This document shows, piece after piece, positions 54,032-63,039 of a stretch of DNA of 64,000 nucleotides. Origin of the DNA: Trueperella abortisuis (GTDB lineage: Bacteria > Actinomycetota > Actinomycetes > Actinomycetales > Actinomycetaceae). The notes below the pieces were generated by a model. The model had not been told where the DNA came from and did no database searches. It was given only the letters and a program-made list of their open reading frames with translations. Every line of letters begins with the position of its first letter. Position 1 is the stretch's first letter. The position numbers were made by a program, and so were the translations under genes. The DNA is taken from positions 2,294,001-2,358,000 of the forward strand of contig NZ_JAUSQL010000001.1 of the NCBI RefSeq assembly GCF_030811095.1, in the 5' to 3' direction.

Positions 54032-54993
54032 GCCGTCACCTCCTTGAGGTGCTCCCACAGGGCGCGCAGGTCCTTGTCGGCCCCCGAACGCTTGCGGTCC
54101 CCCGGGGTCACGCCGTGGTCGAGGTCGGCGCGTGTGCCGCGCATGTTGCGTACGCAAAAAAGCGTGGGCACGCCGATGACGCCGGCAAGGTGGGCGGCCT
54201 CCATCTTCGTGCCCACCATGCTTCCCACCGTCACCAGCTTGCCCCCGATCTGGTCCCGGCGGGCTCGTGCGTGGGCGAGGGCGACGGCGTCGGGGCGTGT
54301 TACCATCACGACGGCGTCGCACCAGTCGAGTAGCCCGTGCCAGGTGGTGCCGGCGATCCCGGCGGTGACCGGCAGGTCAAGCACCGTCCAGGCGTGGGTT
54401 TGGGCGAGCGCGCTGATGACGCGGGCCGCGGCGGCGGCGTCGGGAACCCCGCCGCGGTCGTCGGCGGAGACCACGTGGACCTCCTGCCAGCGTGGTAGCA
54501 CCCGGTTGAGGCGACCGGCCAGGATCGCCCCGTCACCCGCGAGGTCCGCCCAGCGCTTGCCGGGTTCGGCGTCGATGGCGAGCAGGTGGTCGATGCCCGC
54601 CGACGCCGGGTTCGCGTCCACGAGCGCGCAGTCCTCTTCGACGGCGATGAGCCGCGCCAACCATGCCGCGATCGTCGATGTGCCGGCTCCGCCGTGTGCT
54701 CCGACGACGCCGAGCACCCGCCCCCGCATCGTCAGCCCGACGGCGGCCATGAGCTCCAGCACGTCGGCGGATTCGCGCGGGTCGAGCTGGACCCGCCCGC
54801 GCGGGAAATAGGGCGCGAACATCTCGTGAAAGTGGGCTTGGACGTGGCCGGGGACGTCGGCGTCGTCGAACATGAGGATTGCCGGGGCGCGCACGTGCGC
54901 GAAGTCGATGCCGACGAGGTCGGCGAGCCGTGCCAGTTCTTCGCCGACGTTCCTGTCGTTGCCGGTGTAGACAACCGAATGCATATTCTCCAT
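54028..54993 (-). CDS. Ssd/CpaE-like ParA-family ATPase
   Basis: 321 residues from ATG 54993. A degenerate receiver-like N-terminus is followed by a MinD/ParA fold with VLGVVGAHGGAGTSTIAAWL (deviant Walker A, GGAGTS) and VLDLPVTAGI as Walker B-like. It corresponds to Rv3660c (Ssd), thought to link tad gene products and septum placement; in Caulobacter CpaE localises pili. First gene of the tad operon. Confidence 0.85.
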   Translation of the reverse strand: MENMHSVVYTGNDRNVGEELARLADLVGIDFAHVRAPAILMFDDADVPGHVQAHFHEMFAPYFPRGRVQLDPRESADVLELMAAVGLTMRGRVLGVVGAHGGAGTSTIAAWLARLIAVEEDCALVDANPASAGIDHLLAIDAEPGKRWADLAGDGAILAGRLNRVLPRWQEVHVVSADDRGGVPDAAAAARVISALAQTHAWTVLDLPVTAGIAGTTWHGLLDWCDAVVMVTRPDAVALAHARARRDQIGGKLVTVGSMVGTKMEAAHLAGVIGVPTLFCVRNMRGTRADLDHGVTPGDRKRSGADKDLRALWEHLKEVTA

Positions 54994-55043
54994 GCCGGAA
55001 GTCTCGCGAATCGGTCCTGGGCTGGGCACCCCGCGGGAGAAAC

Positions 55044-55068
55044 TGTGGATAGATTTGGGTTGTCCACA
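55044..55068. promoter_or_regulatory. DnaA-box pair between the tad operon and the divergent gene
   Basis: TGTGGATAG (55044-55052) and TTGTCCACA (55060-55068) face each other with 7 bp between. The second matches the actinobacterial DnaA consensus exactly. They lie 51-75 bp upstream of the tad operon start. Confidence 0.5.
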
Positions 55069-55143
55069 CCGGCACGCCGGCAAGTTCCGGCTTATCGGCG
55101 CGCTTTGTCGTTACGCTGGTGCGAGAAACAGAAGGAGAATACC

Positions 55144-56220
55144 GTGTCCACGCCTACCGACCCATACAACTCCAACTCCCGCCGGCCCTTCGACGACGAG
55201 GATTCCGTCCTCGAACCACTCGAGGACGAGGCCGCCGACACGCCCGAAGCTGACCCCGCCACGAGCGACGGCGCGCAGGTCACCGGCGAGGTCGGGCAGC
55301 CGGAACCCTACGACGTCGACGAGGCCTCGACCGGCCTGCCGCGTCGCTACACCGGGTCGATCGATCCCGTGTTCCCCGAGCCGGCCACCCCACGCGAGCA
55401 CGAGCCCCTCGCCCCACGCGAGCACGAGCCGGCCGACGCCGAGGAAGCCCACGTCAGCGCGGACACCCCGCGCGGCCCGACCCGCACGTCCGTCATGGGC
55501 GCCGCCACCTTCGCCGATTCCTTCCCGGCCGCCGAGCCCTACGCCGGCAATCCCCCGGCTGGCGCCCCCGCCGAACAGACTGCGGCCACCCCGGAATCCC
55601 CCGCCGAACCCGCCTTCATGACCGCCGCCAGCCCGGCCGACGCCGCAGATCGCCGCGAGCGCTGGTCCGCCGACCCCGGCGACGCCGTCCTCACCGATGA
55701 CATCCCCGCACAACCCAAGGGTCGCGGCCTCACGCACACGCTTACCCTCCTCGCGACCCTCCTCCTCGTGCCCGTGGCCTGGTATCTCATCGCCGACGCC
55801 GGAGCCCGCCTCGCCAACGTCCCCAACAACCCCTGGCTGACCGGCTCCCCGCAGCTCATGCCGCTGCTGGAGCTGGCGGGCGGCGTCGTCGTCGCTGGCA
55901 TCATCTGGTGGTTCGCCCGCGCGTCCTCGCTCGGCGCGCACGTGATCGGCACGCTCGTCTTCGTGGCCGGCGCCGGCGCGCTCGCCGCACCCACATTCGC
56001 CCAAGACCTCATCGAACGGCTCTCAAACGCGATCGGCGACTACAACGCGTTCACCGGCAACGTCGTCTATCACCTCGGCAATGACCTCGCCACCGGCCGC
56101 ATCGCCGTCTTCGGCGCGCTGCTCATCCTCACCGGCGTCGTCTCGCACGGCGCACGACGCCGCGGCCAGACCTTCGCCACAGCCGTCACCCGCCGCCACT
56201 TCCTCCTGCGCGAGTCCTAA
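55144..56220 (+). CDS. Membrane protein with a long acidic disordered N-terminus
   Basis: 358 residues from GTG 55144, preceded by AGAAGGAG. Residues 1-195 are acidic and Pro/Ala-rich with a short duplicated unit (PREHEPLA, PREHEPAD). Residues 196-345 have four membrane segments. No domain is recognised. It is divergent from the tad operon and its stop overlaps the alpha/beta hydrolase start (TAATG), so those two are coupled. Confidence 0.7.
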   Translation: MSTPTDPYNSNSRRPFDDEDSVLEPLEDEAADTPEADPATSDGAQVTGEVGQPEPYDVDEASTGLPRRYTGSIDPVFPEPATPREHEPLAPREHEPADAEEAHVSADTPRGPTRTSVMGAATFADSFPAAEPYAGNPPAGAPAEQTAATPESPAEPAFMTAASPADAADRRERWSADPGDAVLTDDIPAQPKGRGLTHTLTLLATLLLVPVAWYLIADAGARLANVPNNPWLTGSPQLMPLLELAGGVVVAGIIWWFARASSLGAHVIGTLVFVAGAGALAAPTFAQDLIERLSNAIGDYNAFTGNVVYHLGNDLATGRIAVFGALLILTGVVSHGARRRGQTFATAVTRRHFLLRES

Positions 56221-57131
56221 TGCCCGCCGACACCACCTGCATCACACTGCCCGGACCCTGGCGTCACGAATACATCCGGGCCAACGGCGCCCAATTCCAC
56301 GCCGCGATAGCCGGCGCCCACACCCCGGACAAGCCGCTCGTCCTGCTCGTCCACGGCTTCCCCCAGTATTGGTGGGCGTGGCGCAACCAGATCGAGCCGC
56401 TGAACGCCGCCGGCTACCACGTCGTGGCCATCGACCAGCGCGGGATCGGCGGGTCCGACAAAACCCCAGGTTCCGAGGACGGGCTCACCCTCGCCTCCGA
56501 CCTGGTGGCGATCGTTCGGGCGCTCGGGGCGCGCAAGGCCGTCGTCGTCGGGCATGGGCGCGGCGGGGCGTTGGCCTGGAGCGCGGTGTCGATGGAGCAG
56601 GATCTTTTCGCCGGGCTCGTCACCGTCTCCTCCCCCCATCCGCGCACGCTTCACCGACTCGGCATGCACGTGACACTGCGGACGTGGCGCCACGTGCTGA
56701 CCTCCGCGCTCACCCCGATCTCCGGGCGCAACCTCGCCCGCGAAACCGTGGTGCGGACGCTGCTGACCGAGTGGTCGGCTCCCGGCAACGACGGGGCCTC
56801 CAGCCAGGCTGAAATTTACACCCAGGCGTTGCAGCTGCCCGGCGCCGCGAAGATCGCCATCAACCAGCTGCGCTGGACGTGGAGCTCGCAGCGCACACCC
56901 ACCGGGCGCACCTACCTGCGGACCTCCGCCAACTCCGTTCACATCCCGGTGCTCGCGATCCGCGGCGAGGCCGACCCGCTCCTACCCGACCGCGCCTGGG
57001 ACAAGGACCTCGAGTTCTCCACCGGGCCCTACCACAAGGCGCGGGTGCGCGGTGCGGGGCATTTCGTGGCTGAGGAACAACCCGAGGCCACCACGCGCCT
57101 GCTGCTCGACTTCCTCGGGAGCCTCAGCTAA
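56220..57131 (+). CDS. Alpha/beta hydrolase, epoxide hydrolase-like
   Basis: 303 residues. VLLVHGFPQYWWAWRNQIEPL is the oxyanion HGFP motif, DQRGIGGSDKT follows, the nucleophile elbow is VVGHGRGGALAW (apparently a non-standard Gly-His-Gly-Arg-Gly with no Asp or Ser at the elbow apex), and the C-terminal GAGHFVAEEQPEA carries the His. EphE-like members occupy this place in M. tuberculosis (Rv3670). The Arg at the nucleophile position is unusual and makes activity uncertain. Confidence 0.8.
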   Translation: MPADTTCITLPGPWRHEYIRANGAQFHAAIAGAHTPDKPLVLLVHGFPQYWWAWRNQIEPLNAAGYHVVAIDQRGIGGSDKTPGSEDGLTLASDLVAIVRALGARKAVVVGHGRGGALAWSAVSMEQDLFAGLVTVSSPHPRTLHRLGMHVTLRTWRHVLTSALTPISGRNLARETVVRTLLTEWSAPGNDGASSQAEIYTQALQLPGAAKIAINQLRWTWSSQRTPTGRTYLRTSANSVHIPVLAIRGEADPLLPDRAWDKDLEFSTGPYHKARVRGAGHFVAEEQPEATTRLLLDFLGSLS

Positions 57132-57202
57132 GCCCGGGTGCCCACACGGTTCGGCGTGCTTGTCGGGCACCGTCATGGTTTTTGACGTCATAGCTTTTGC
57201 CG

Positions 57203-57838
57203 TCATGGCTCTCGAGACGGGCACACGTCGACCAAAGCGCACTGCACACACGCGGGGCGGCGCGCGTGGCACACCCGCCGCCCGTGGAAGATGATCCGGT
57301 GGCAGTCCATCGTCCAGTGCTCGCGCGGCATGATCTCCATGAGCTCCCGTTCAGCCTTGACCGGGTCGGTTTGTTCCGTCCATCCCCAGCGCCAGGTCAG
57401 CCGGCCCACATGGGTGTCCACCGTGATCCCCGGCACACCGAAGGCGTTGCCGAGCACGACGTTCGCCGTCTTCCGCCCCACGCCCGGTAACTTGACCAGC
57501 TCCTCCAGGGTTGCGGGCACGACGCCGTCGTGATCCTCAAGCAGCGCCCTACCGAGGCGCGAGAGCGACCTTGCCTTCGCGCGGAAGAAGCCCAGCGGGC
57601 GCACAATCTCCTCAAGCTCGGCCGGGGTGGCGCCGGCGAGGGCCCGCGCGTCGGGGTAGCGAGCGAAAAGAGCGGGGGTGACCTGGTTGACCCGCACGTC
57701 GGTGGTCTGGGCGGACAGGATCGTCGCGACAAGAAGTTCGAATGGGCTGGTGAAGTTCAGTTCGCAGGCGGCGTCGGGGTAGAGGGCGGCGAGGCGCCGC
57801 AGAATCTCCTCCACCTGCTCGGGCGAGCCAGGTTCCAT
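57203..57838 (-). CDS. nth: Endonuclease III
   Basis: 211 residues from ATG 57838, six bases after GGAGG. The helix-hairpin-helix [13 protein letters not shown] with catalytic Lys and the Asp of VDTHVGRL are intact. The 4Fe-4S cluster cysteines fit C-x6-C-x2-C-x5-C ([17 protein letters not shown]). It excises oxidised pyrimidines and cuts AP sites. Divergent from the Crp gene, as in Rv3674c/Rv3676. Confidence 0.96.
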   Translation of the reverse strand: MEPGSPEQVEEILRRLAALYPDAACELNFTSPFELLVATILSAQTTDVRVNQVTPALFARYPDARALAGATPAELEEIVRPLGFFRAKARSLSRLGRALLEDHDGVVPATLEELVKLPGVGRKTANVVLGNAFGVPGITVDTHVGRLTWRWGWTEQTDPVKAERELMEIMPREHWTMDCHRIIFHGRRVCHARRPACVQCALVDVCPSREP

Positions 57839-58032
57839 CATCAACCTCCGCTTCGGTGTCGTGATCCCACATTATCGCGACAAACCCCCACATACACCGT
57901 GCGAATGGCGCTCAGTCATGGCAAGATGTAGGGTGTATGACCTCGGACACAAGCCCGAACCGCTGCGCGGCCACCGCCGCACATCGGTGCGGTCAATAAG
58001 ATCCCAGTAGACTTAAGTAGAAAGGTAAGCGG

Positions 58033-58710
58033 ATGGAATCGAACATCCTTGCCAGCGTTGAACTCTTCAAGGAGCTTGGCGACGACGAACGCGACTCCCT
58101 CATGGCCCTCATGTCGGAGACGAGCCTCAAGCGCGGAGAGTCGCTCTTCCACGAGGGTGACGCGGGCGATCGGCTCTACGTCATCGTCGAAGGCAAGGTC
58201 AAGCTGTCCCACACCTCCGACGACGGGCGCGAGAACCTCATTGCCATCCTCGGCCCGGGCGAGATCATCGGGGAGCTGTCCCTCTTCGATCTCGGCGCCC
58301 GGTCCTCCACGGTCACGGTGATTGCTCCGTCGAAGTTCCTCTACCTGTCCCACAAGGACATGATGAACTACATCGACGAGCACCCCAAGATGGCCAAGGC
58401 GATGCTCCGCGAGCTCGCCACCCGCCTGCGCAACACCAACGACCAGATGGCTGACCTCGTCTTCTCCGACGTGCCCGGCCGCGTGGCCAAGGCCCTGCTC
58501 GACCTTGCAGAGCGCTTCGGCGAGCGCACCCCCGAGGGCATCTACGTGGCCCACGACCTCACCCAGGAAGAGCTCGCCCACCTCGTGGGCGCCTCGCGCG
58601 AGACTGTCAACAAGTCGCTGGCGGACTTCACCGCCCGCGGGTGGATCCGCCTCGAAGGCCGTGCCGTGCTACTCATCCAGGTAGGTCGTCTCCAGCGCCG
58701 CGCTCACTAG
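58033..58710 (+). CDS. crp: Crp/Fnr family regulator (GlxR/Crp ortholog)
   Basis: 225 residues. The cAMP-binding barrel reads GESLFHEGDAGDRLYVIVEG and ILGPGEIIGELSLFDLGARSSTV, where E, R and S contacts for cAMP are conserved; the helix-turn-helix is LTQEELAHLVGASRETVNKSL. It is the global cAMP-dependent regulator of actinobacteria (GlxR, Rv3676), supported by its place beside nth. It lacks redox cysteines, unlike the Crp/Fnr protein at 4.9 kb. Confidence 0.92.
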   Translation: MESNILASVELFKELGDDERDSLMALMSETSLKRGESLFHEGDAGDRLYVIVEGKVKLSHTSDDGRENLIAILGPGEIIGELSLFDLGARSSTVTVIAPSKFLYLSHKDMMNYIDEHPKMAKAMLRELATRLRNTNDQMADLVFSDVPGRVAKALLDLAERFGERTPEGIYVAHDLTQEELAHLVGASRETVNKSLADFTARGWIRLEGRAVLLIQVGRLQRRAH

Positions 58711-58768
58711 CCTCCAGGCGCGGGCGGCACGGATCCGGCATCAAGCTCGTCTGATCCGCGCCGCGTTC

Positions 58769-58816
58769 AACCGCAGGATGCAACGTCTTCTCCTTTCGGC
58801 GTTGCATCCTGCGGTT
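58769..58816 (+). terminator. Rho-independent terminator after crp
   Basis: A perfect 17-bp stem AACCGCAGGATGCAACG/CGTTGCATCCTGCGGTT with a 14-nt loop is followed by TATTTGT. The next ~215 bp are very GC-rich, simple-sequence-like and show no gene. Confidence 0.85.
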
Positions 58817-59033
58817 TATTTGTGGGCCGCCCAGGCCGGCCTCGGTGCGGTGGCTGTGCAGTGGTCACGCCCGCCGCTGCGTTTGGGCGGTGCCGGGGCC
58901 GGGCGGGGCGGTGCCGGCTCGGGGCAGGGCTGGGCTGGGTCGGAGCCGGGCGGGGCCTGGTCAGGGCGGGTCGGAGGCGGGGGCGGGGGCGGACAGCCTT
59001 GCCGGGGCTCGCGCTCCTCATTACGCTTGAGTT

Positions 59034-59189
59034 ATGACTACTTGGGAATACGTCACTGTGCCTCTCCTAGCGCACAACACGAAGCAGATCCTCGACACCT
59101 GGGGCAAGGACGGCTACGAGCTTGTCACTGTCATCCCCGGGCCGAACGGCACGAACCCCGTGGCCTACATGAAGAGGCCGGTCGAATGA
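59034..59189 (+). CDS. DUF4177 family small protein
   Basis: 51 residues: MTTWEYVTVPLLAHNTKQIL start, then WGKDGYELVTVIPGP, the DUF4177 signature (as Rv3678A). Its stop TGA overlaps the ATG of ridA, so it is translationally coupled. Too short to be found by length-limited calling. Function is unknown. Confidence 0.85.
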   Translation: MTTWEYVTVPLLAHNTKQILDTWGKDGYELVTVIPGPNGTNPVAYMKRPVE

Positions 59190-59641
59190 CCATCTCACAG
59201 GCATTGGCCGAGCTCGGACTAGAGCTTCCCGACGTCGCCGCTCCGGTCGCGGCCTACATCCCGGCACAGCGCATTGGCGACGAGGTGCGCACCTCCGGCC
59301 AGTTGCCCTTCGTGGACGGGAAGCTGGTCACGGGAAAGGTCGGCCAGGCGATCTCGCCCGAGCAGGCCTATGATCTGGCGGCGCGATGCGCCCTCAACGC
59401 CCTCGCAGCGGCGGCATCCGTGGTGGGCGGGGTGGATAACCTCGCGGCGGTGTCGCACGTGACCGGATTCGTGGCCTCCGACCCGGAGTTCTTCGGCCAG
59501 CCGGGCGTCGTCAACGGCGCCTCCGAGCTACTCGGCAAGGTCTTCGGCGACGACGGCGCACACACCCGTTCTGCGGTTGGGGTGGCGGTGCTGCCGCTCG
59601 ACGCACCCGTCGAAGTGGAAGTCACCTTCATCGCGAAGTAG
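59186..59641 (+). CDS. RidA/YjgF family protein
   Basis: 151 residues from ATG 59186. It carries GDEVRTSGQLPFVDGKLVTG and the C-terminal HTRSAVGVAVLPLDAPVEVE with the Arg that RidA uses for imine hydrolysis. It belongs to the Rv3678c-type RidA subgroup, whose substrate is less clear than for canonical RidA. Follows DUF4177, as in M. tuberculosis. Confidence 0.88.
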   Translation: MTISQALAELGLELPDVAAPVAAYIPAQRIGDEVRTSGQLPFVDGKLVTGKVGQAISPEQAYDLAARCALNALAAAASVVGGVDNLAAVSHVTGFVASDPEFFGQPGVVNGASELLGKVFGDDGAHTRSAVGVAVLPLDAPVEVEVTFIAK

Positions 59642-59655
59642 AGCGGTTCGTCGCC

Positions 59656-59767
59656 GGGCACCCGACACAACTCAGGAATCTGGGGCCACCGGGCCCGTAT
59701 AGCGACCGGCAGCCGGCATACTCAAGTGAAGTGTCGGCAGGCAGGCCAAATCCTCACGTGAAGTGTC
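59656..59767 (-). repeat. 112-bp dispersed repeat, copy B
   Basis: Inverted copy of 4751-4863, about three-quarters identical by eye, with blocks CGACACTTCACTTGA, CCGGTCGCTA, CGGGCC and CAGATTC unchanged. It starts 15 bp after the ridA stop. From 59768 to 59953 there is one short frame (around FRANTATAAVLAHECGEGI) that may be a fragment of a lost gene; nothing else is recognised. Confidence 0.6.
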
Positions 59768-59953
59768 GAGGCACGCCCGGCCCGGCCTATACCTTCCGTG
59801 CAAACACCGCCACAGCGGCCGTGCTCGCTCACGAGTGCGGCGAGGGAATCATGTACAAGCCCGACCGCACGGGCATCATCACCGCTCAGCCAGACCGGCA
59901 TCAGCGGTAAGACACCCGCATCACGCGTTCACAGCCGCACCGGGAAGTTGCAG

Positions 59954-60292
59954 CTAGCGCGCTGCCGGGCGGCGTGAGAGGCGCGGAATGCGACCGGCGC
60001 GTAGCTCGACCGCGACGGCGTCGTTGGATTCGGTCAGGTAGTCCCACCAGTCGGTGATGTGGGGGAAGCGCCGGACGAGGGCGCGACGCTCCCGCTCGGT
60101 CATCCCGCCCCAAACACCGAAGGACATCTGCGAGTCGAGTGCGTCCGCAAGGCACTCGATACGAACTGGGCAGGAGAAGCACATCTGGCGGGCATCGGCC
60201 TGCGCAGAACCTCTCACAAAGAGCGAATCTGGATCAGTGTTAGCACAGATAGCGCGCACCGCCCACGTCTGATCCTCATATACCTGCGTCAT
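59954..60292 (-). CDS. WhiB-family iron-sulphur transcription factor
   Basis: 112 residues. The four cluster cysteines are visible (one in RAICANTDPDSLF, then MCFSCPVRIEC, C-x2-C-x5-C), followed by the GVWGG turn and a basic segment (RERRALVRR). WhiB proteins bind sigma factor region 4 and sense redox state. Its place beside ponA and the metallophosphoesterase matches whiB4 (Rv3681c), but the paralogue is inferred from synteny only. Confidence 0.9.
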   Translation of the reverse strand: MTQVYEDQTWAVRAICANTDPDSLFVRGSAQADARQMCFSCPVRIECLADALDSQMSFGVWGGMTERERRALVRRFPHITDWWDYLTESNDAVAVELRAGRIPRLSRRPAAR

Positions 60293-60514
60293 TTACCTAT
60301 CCCTTCACCGAAAGCGCCCTTGCTCCCGAACTTGGCGTGACTGCAGTCACTTACCAACATGCTACCCAACCGCACCGACAAAATCACATCCAGGTTTTCC
60401 ACAGGCAGCGGCCACCGGGTTCACGATCACACCATTGCAACAATCACGCACTATCCACCCCGAGCATGGCCGATGTCACGCACTTTTGTCGGTGCCAACC
60501 ACTATTGTTGAAAC

Positions 60515-62950
60515 ATGCGTAGTTCTGGCCGAAAGATGACCATCCGACAGATCATCGTCGCCCTGCTCAGCTTCTTCTTGCTGACTGGAGTTGGCGGTGG
60601 GATCCTTGCCGCCGCGGCGTTGCCCATGGCGGCCAGCGCCGGCACGGTTGCCAACGCGGGCACCCGGGTCTTTGATGATCTGCCCACAGATATTGACTTC
60701 ACCAAGCCCTCCCAGCAGTCCGTCATCCTCGCGGCAGACGGCTCACATCTGGCCACGTTCTACGCGGAAAACCGGATCGTCGTCGCCTCGGATCAGATTT
60801 CGCCGCTCATCAAGCAGGCCGCCGTCGCGATCGAGGACGAGCGTTTCTACACCCACAACGGCATCGACGCCCAGGGCCTGATCGGCGCGGCGTTCAACAA
60901 TTTCACCGGCGGGCGCCTCGCCGGCGGCTCCACGATCACGCAGCAGTACGTGAAGAACGCCGTCATCGAGCAGGGCCGCATCCTGGGGGACTCCGCGCTC
61001 ATCGCGTCGGCTACAGAACGCACCATCTCCCGCAAGCTCTCCGAAGCGCGCTACGCCATCGCGGTCGAAAACAAGCTATCGAAGGACGAGATCCTCACCG
61101 GCTACCTCAACCTCGCCCAGTTCGGCCCGTCCCAGTGGGGCGTGGAGGCGGCCTCGCGCTACTTCTTCGGTGTCTCCGCCAAGGACGTGACGCTGCCGCA
61201 GGCCGCCATGATCGCGGGCATCACACAGGCGCCGGGCAAGTGGAACCCGATCACTAACCCGGAGGAGGCGAAGAAGCGCCGCGACGTCGTGCTCGGGCAG
61301 ATGTACAAGCTGGATATGATCACGCGTGACGAGTTCGAGCAGGCGGTGGCCGTGCCGATTGAGGACATGCTCCACGTGACCTCCGCCCCGAACGGCTGCG
61401 CGGAGGCCGGGATTTCGGCCTACTTCTGCGAGTACGTGGTCAAGGACGCGCTCAACGATCCCGCGCTTGGCGACACGCGCGAGGAGCGCATCGCGGCCCT
61501 CTACCGCGGCGGCATCGTCATCCATACCACGATCGAACCGGCCGAGCAGCAGGCGGCTTACGACGCCGTCGTAGCCTCCGTTCCGGTCGACGACGAATCC
61601 TCCATCAACATGGCCCTGTCGTCCGTGGAGCCCGGCACCGGGCACATCCGCGCCATGGTGCAGAACACGAACTACGGCAACCCCACCTCCGAGGCGCCGA
61701 CAGACATGACCCTCAACCTCAACGCGGGCATGAACATGGGCGGAGGCTCCGGATTCCAGGCCGGATCAACGTTCAAGATCTTCACCCTCATGGAGTGGCT
61801 GAAGGAGGGGCACGGCACGCTCGAGCAGGTCAACGGCACGCCGGTGAAGTTCTCCCCCGACTCGTGGAAGATCAGCTGCGCACCGGGAGCGCGGCCCGGC
61901 GAAGCGTGGGGGCCCGGCACGCTCGAAGGCATCGGTACCGGCATGATGACGGTGCTGGCGGCCACCAAGCAGTCCGTCAACCCGGCCTACGGCCAGATGG
62001 CCAACCGGCTCGACCTGTGCAACATCATGGACATGGCAACCAACCTCGGCGTGGAACGCGGCCGCGTGGCGATGGACGGCGACGCCGAGACAGCCCAGAT
62101 CGCAAACCTTGGCCTGACTTACAAGATGGGCGAGCCACTCCCGCTCATGCCGAACCCCGCGGCGATCATCGGTACGAACCCGGTCACGCCACTCTCGATG
62201 GCCGTGGCGATGTCCACCCTCGCCGCGGACGGCAACCGTTGCGAGCCGCAGTCCTACACGAAGATCGAGGACTCGGACGGCAACGTGCTCTCCGAACGGA
62301 AGCCCGAATGCCGGCAGGTGATCGACGCCGAGCTCGCACACCGAACCACGGCAACGCTGGCGGAGGTCGTCAAGACCGGCGCCACGGGTGAGCGCGCCCA
62401 GCTTGCGGGCGGGCGGCCCGCCGCCGGCAAGACCGGTACCGCGAACGACGACAACCACGCCTGGTTCGTCGGCTACACCCCGCAGTTGGCCACCGCCGTG
62501 TGGCAGGGCCACCATGAGGGCTACGTGTCGATGTTCAACTCGGTCATCAAAGGGGTCTACCACCGTGAAGTGTTCGGTGGCCTCTACCCGGCGATGACGT
62601 TCAAGACCTTCATGGACAGCGCACTGGCGGACGAACCGGTCAAGCAGTTCACGCGCTCGAGCACCGATCCGACCACGATCCGCGCACCCCGTGCCCACGC
62701 CAAGGAGCCGGGGGACGCGGAGGAGACGCCGGCTTCTCACGACGACGCCCAGGGCGCGCCCGCACCGTCGCTCGTTGGGATGTCGCAGGAGGACGCGCAG
62801 TCGGCGGCGCTGGCGGCTGGCTACGGGTACGTCACACGAACCGAGTCCTCCAGCCAGCCCGCAGGAACCGTGCTTCGCCAGATTCCCGGCCCCGGGCAAG
62901 ATGCGGCGCCGGGCACCAGGATAGAGATCTGGATTTCGACAGGTAACTGA
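60515..62950 (+). CDS. Class A penicillin-binding protein with PASTA domain (PonA2-like)
   Basis: 811 residues. One N-terminal membrane helix, then the GT51 glycosyltransferase (AIEDERFYTHNGID, GGSTITQQYVKNAV). The transpeptidase has STFK as SxxK (AGSTFKIFT), and KTGTANDD. One PASTA domain forms the C-terminus (VGMSQEDAQSAALAAGYGYV). A low-complexity linker precedes it. It polymerises and crosslinks peptidoglycan. The 222 bp upstream hold no gene but contain TTTTCCACA (60395-60403), a weak DnaA-box match. Confidence 0.93.
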   Translation: MRSSGRKMTIRQIIVALLSFFLLTGVGGGILAAAALPMAASAGTVANAGTRVFDDLPTDIDFTKPSQQSVILAADGSHLATFYAENRIVVASDQISPLIKQAAVAIEDERFYTHNGIDAQGLIGAAFNNFTGGRLAGGSTITQQYVKNAVIEQGRILGDSALIASATERTISRKLSEARYAIAVENKLSKDEILTGYLNLAQFGPSQWGVEAASRYFFGVSAKDVTLPQAAMIAGITQAPGKWNPITNPEEAKKRRDVVLGQMYKLDMITRDEFEQAVAVPIEDMLHVTSAPNGCAEAGISAYFCEYVVKDALNDPALGDTREERIAALYRGGIVIHTTIEPAEQQAAYDAVVASVPVDDESSINMALSSVEPGTGHIRAMVQNTNYGNPTSEAPTDMTLNLNAGMNMGGGSGFQAGSTFKIFTLMEWLKEGHGTLEQVNGTPVKFSPDSWKISCAPGARPGEAWGPGTLEGIGTGMMTVLAATKQSVNPAYGQMANRLDLCNIMDMATNLGVERGRVAMDGDAETAQIANLGLTYKMGEPLPLMPNPAAIIGTNPVTPLSMAVAMSTLAADGNRCEPQSYTKIEDSDGNVLSERKPECRQVIDAELAHRTTATLAEVVKTGATGERAQLAGGRPAAGKTGTANDDNHAWFVGYTPQLATAVWQGHHEGYVSMFNSVIKGVYHREVFGGLYPAMTFKTFMDSALADEPVKQFTRSSTDPTTIRAPRAHAKEPGDAEETPASHDDAQGAPAPSLVGMSQEDAQSAALAAGYGYVTRTESSSQPAGTVLRQIPGPGQDAAPGTRIEIWISTGN

Positions 62951-62974
62951 CGTATTCCCGTGGGATCTGGCCCC

Positions 62975-63015
62975 GGCGGGCGGCCCTCCGGACAGATGAT
63001 GGCGGGCCGCCCGCC
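62975..63015 (+). terminator. Hairpin between ponA and the metallophosphoesterase
   Basis: GGCGGGCGGCCC/GGGCCGCCCGCC is a perfect 12-bp stem with a 17-nt loop, 25 bp past the ponA stop, without a T-tract. Confidence 0.5.
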
Positions 63016-63039
63016 GAGCCCACCCGATCAGGAGGCATC

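Noticed and set aside
58817..59030. GC-rich simple-sequence stretch as a structured RNA
   Set aside because: No consistent stem pattern beyond G/C runs could be drawn; it follows a clear terminator.
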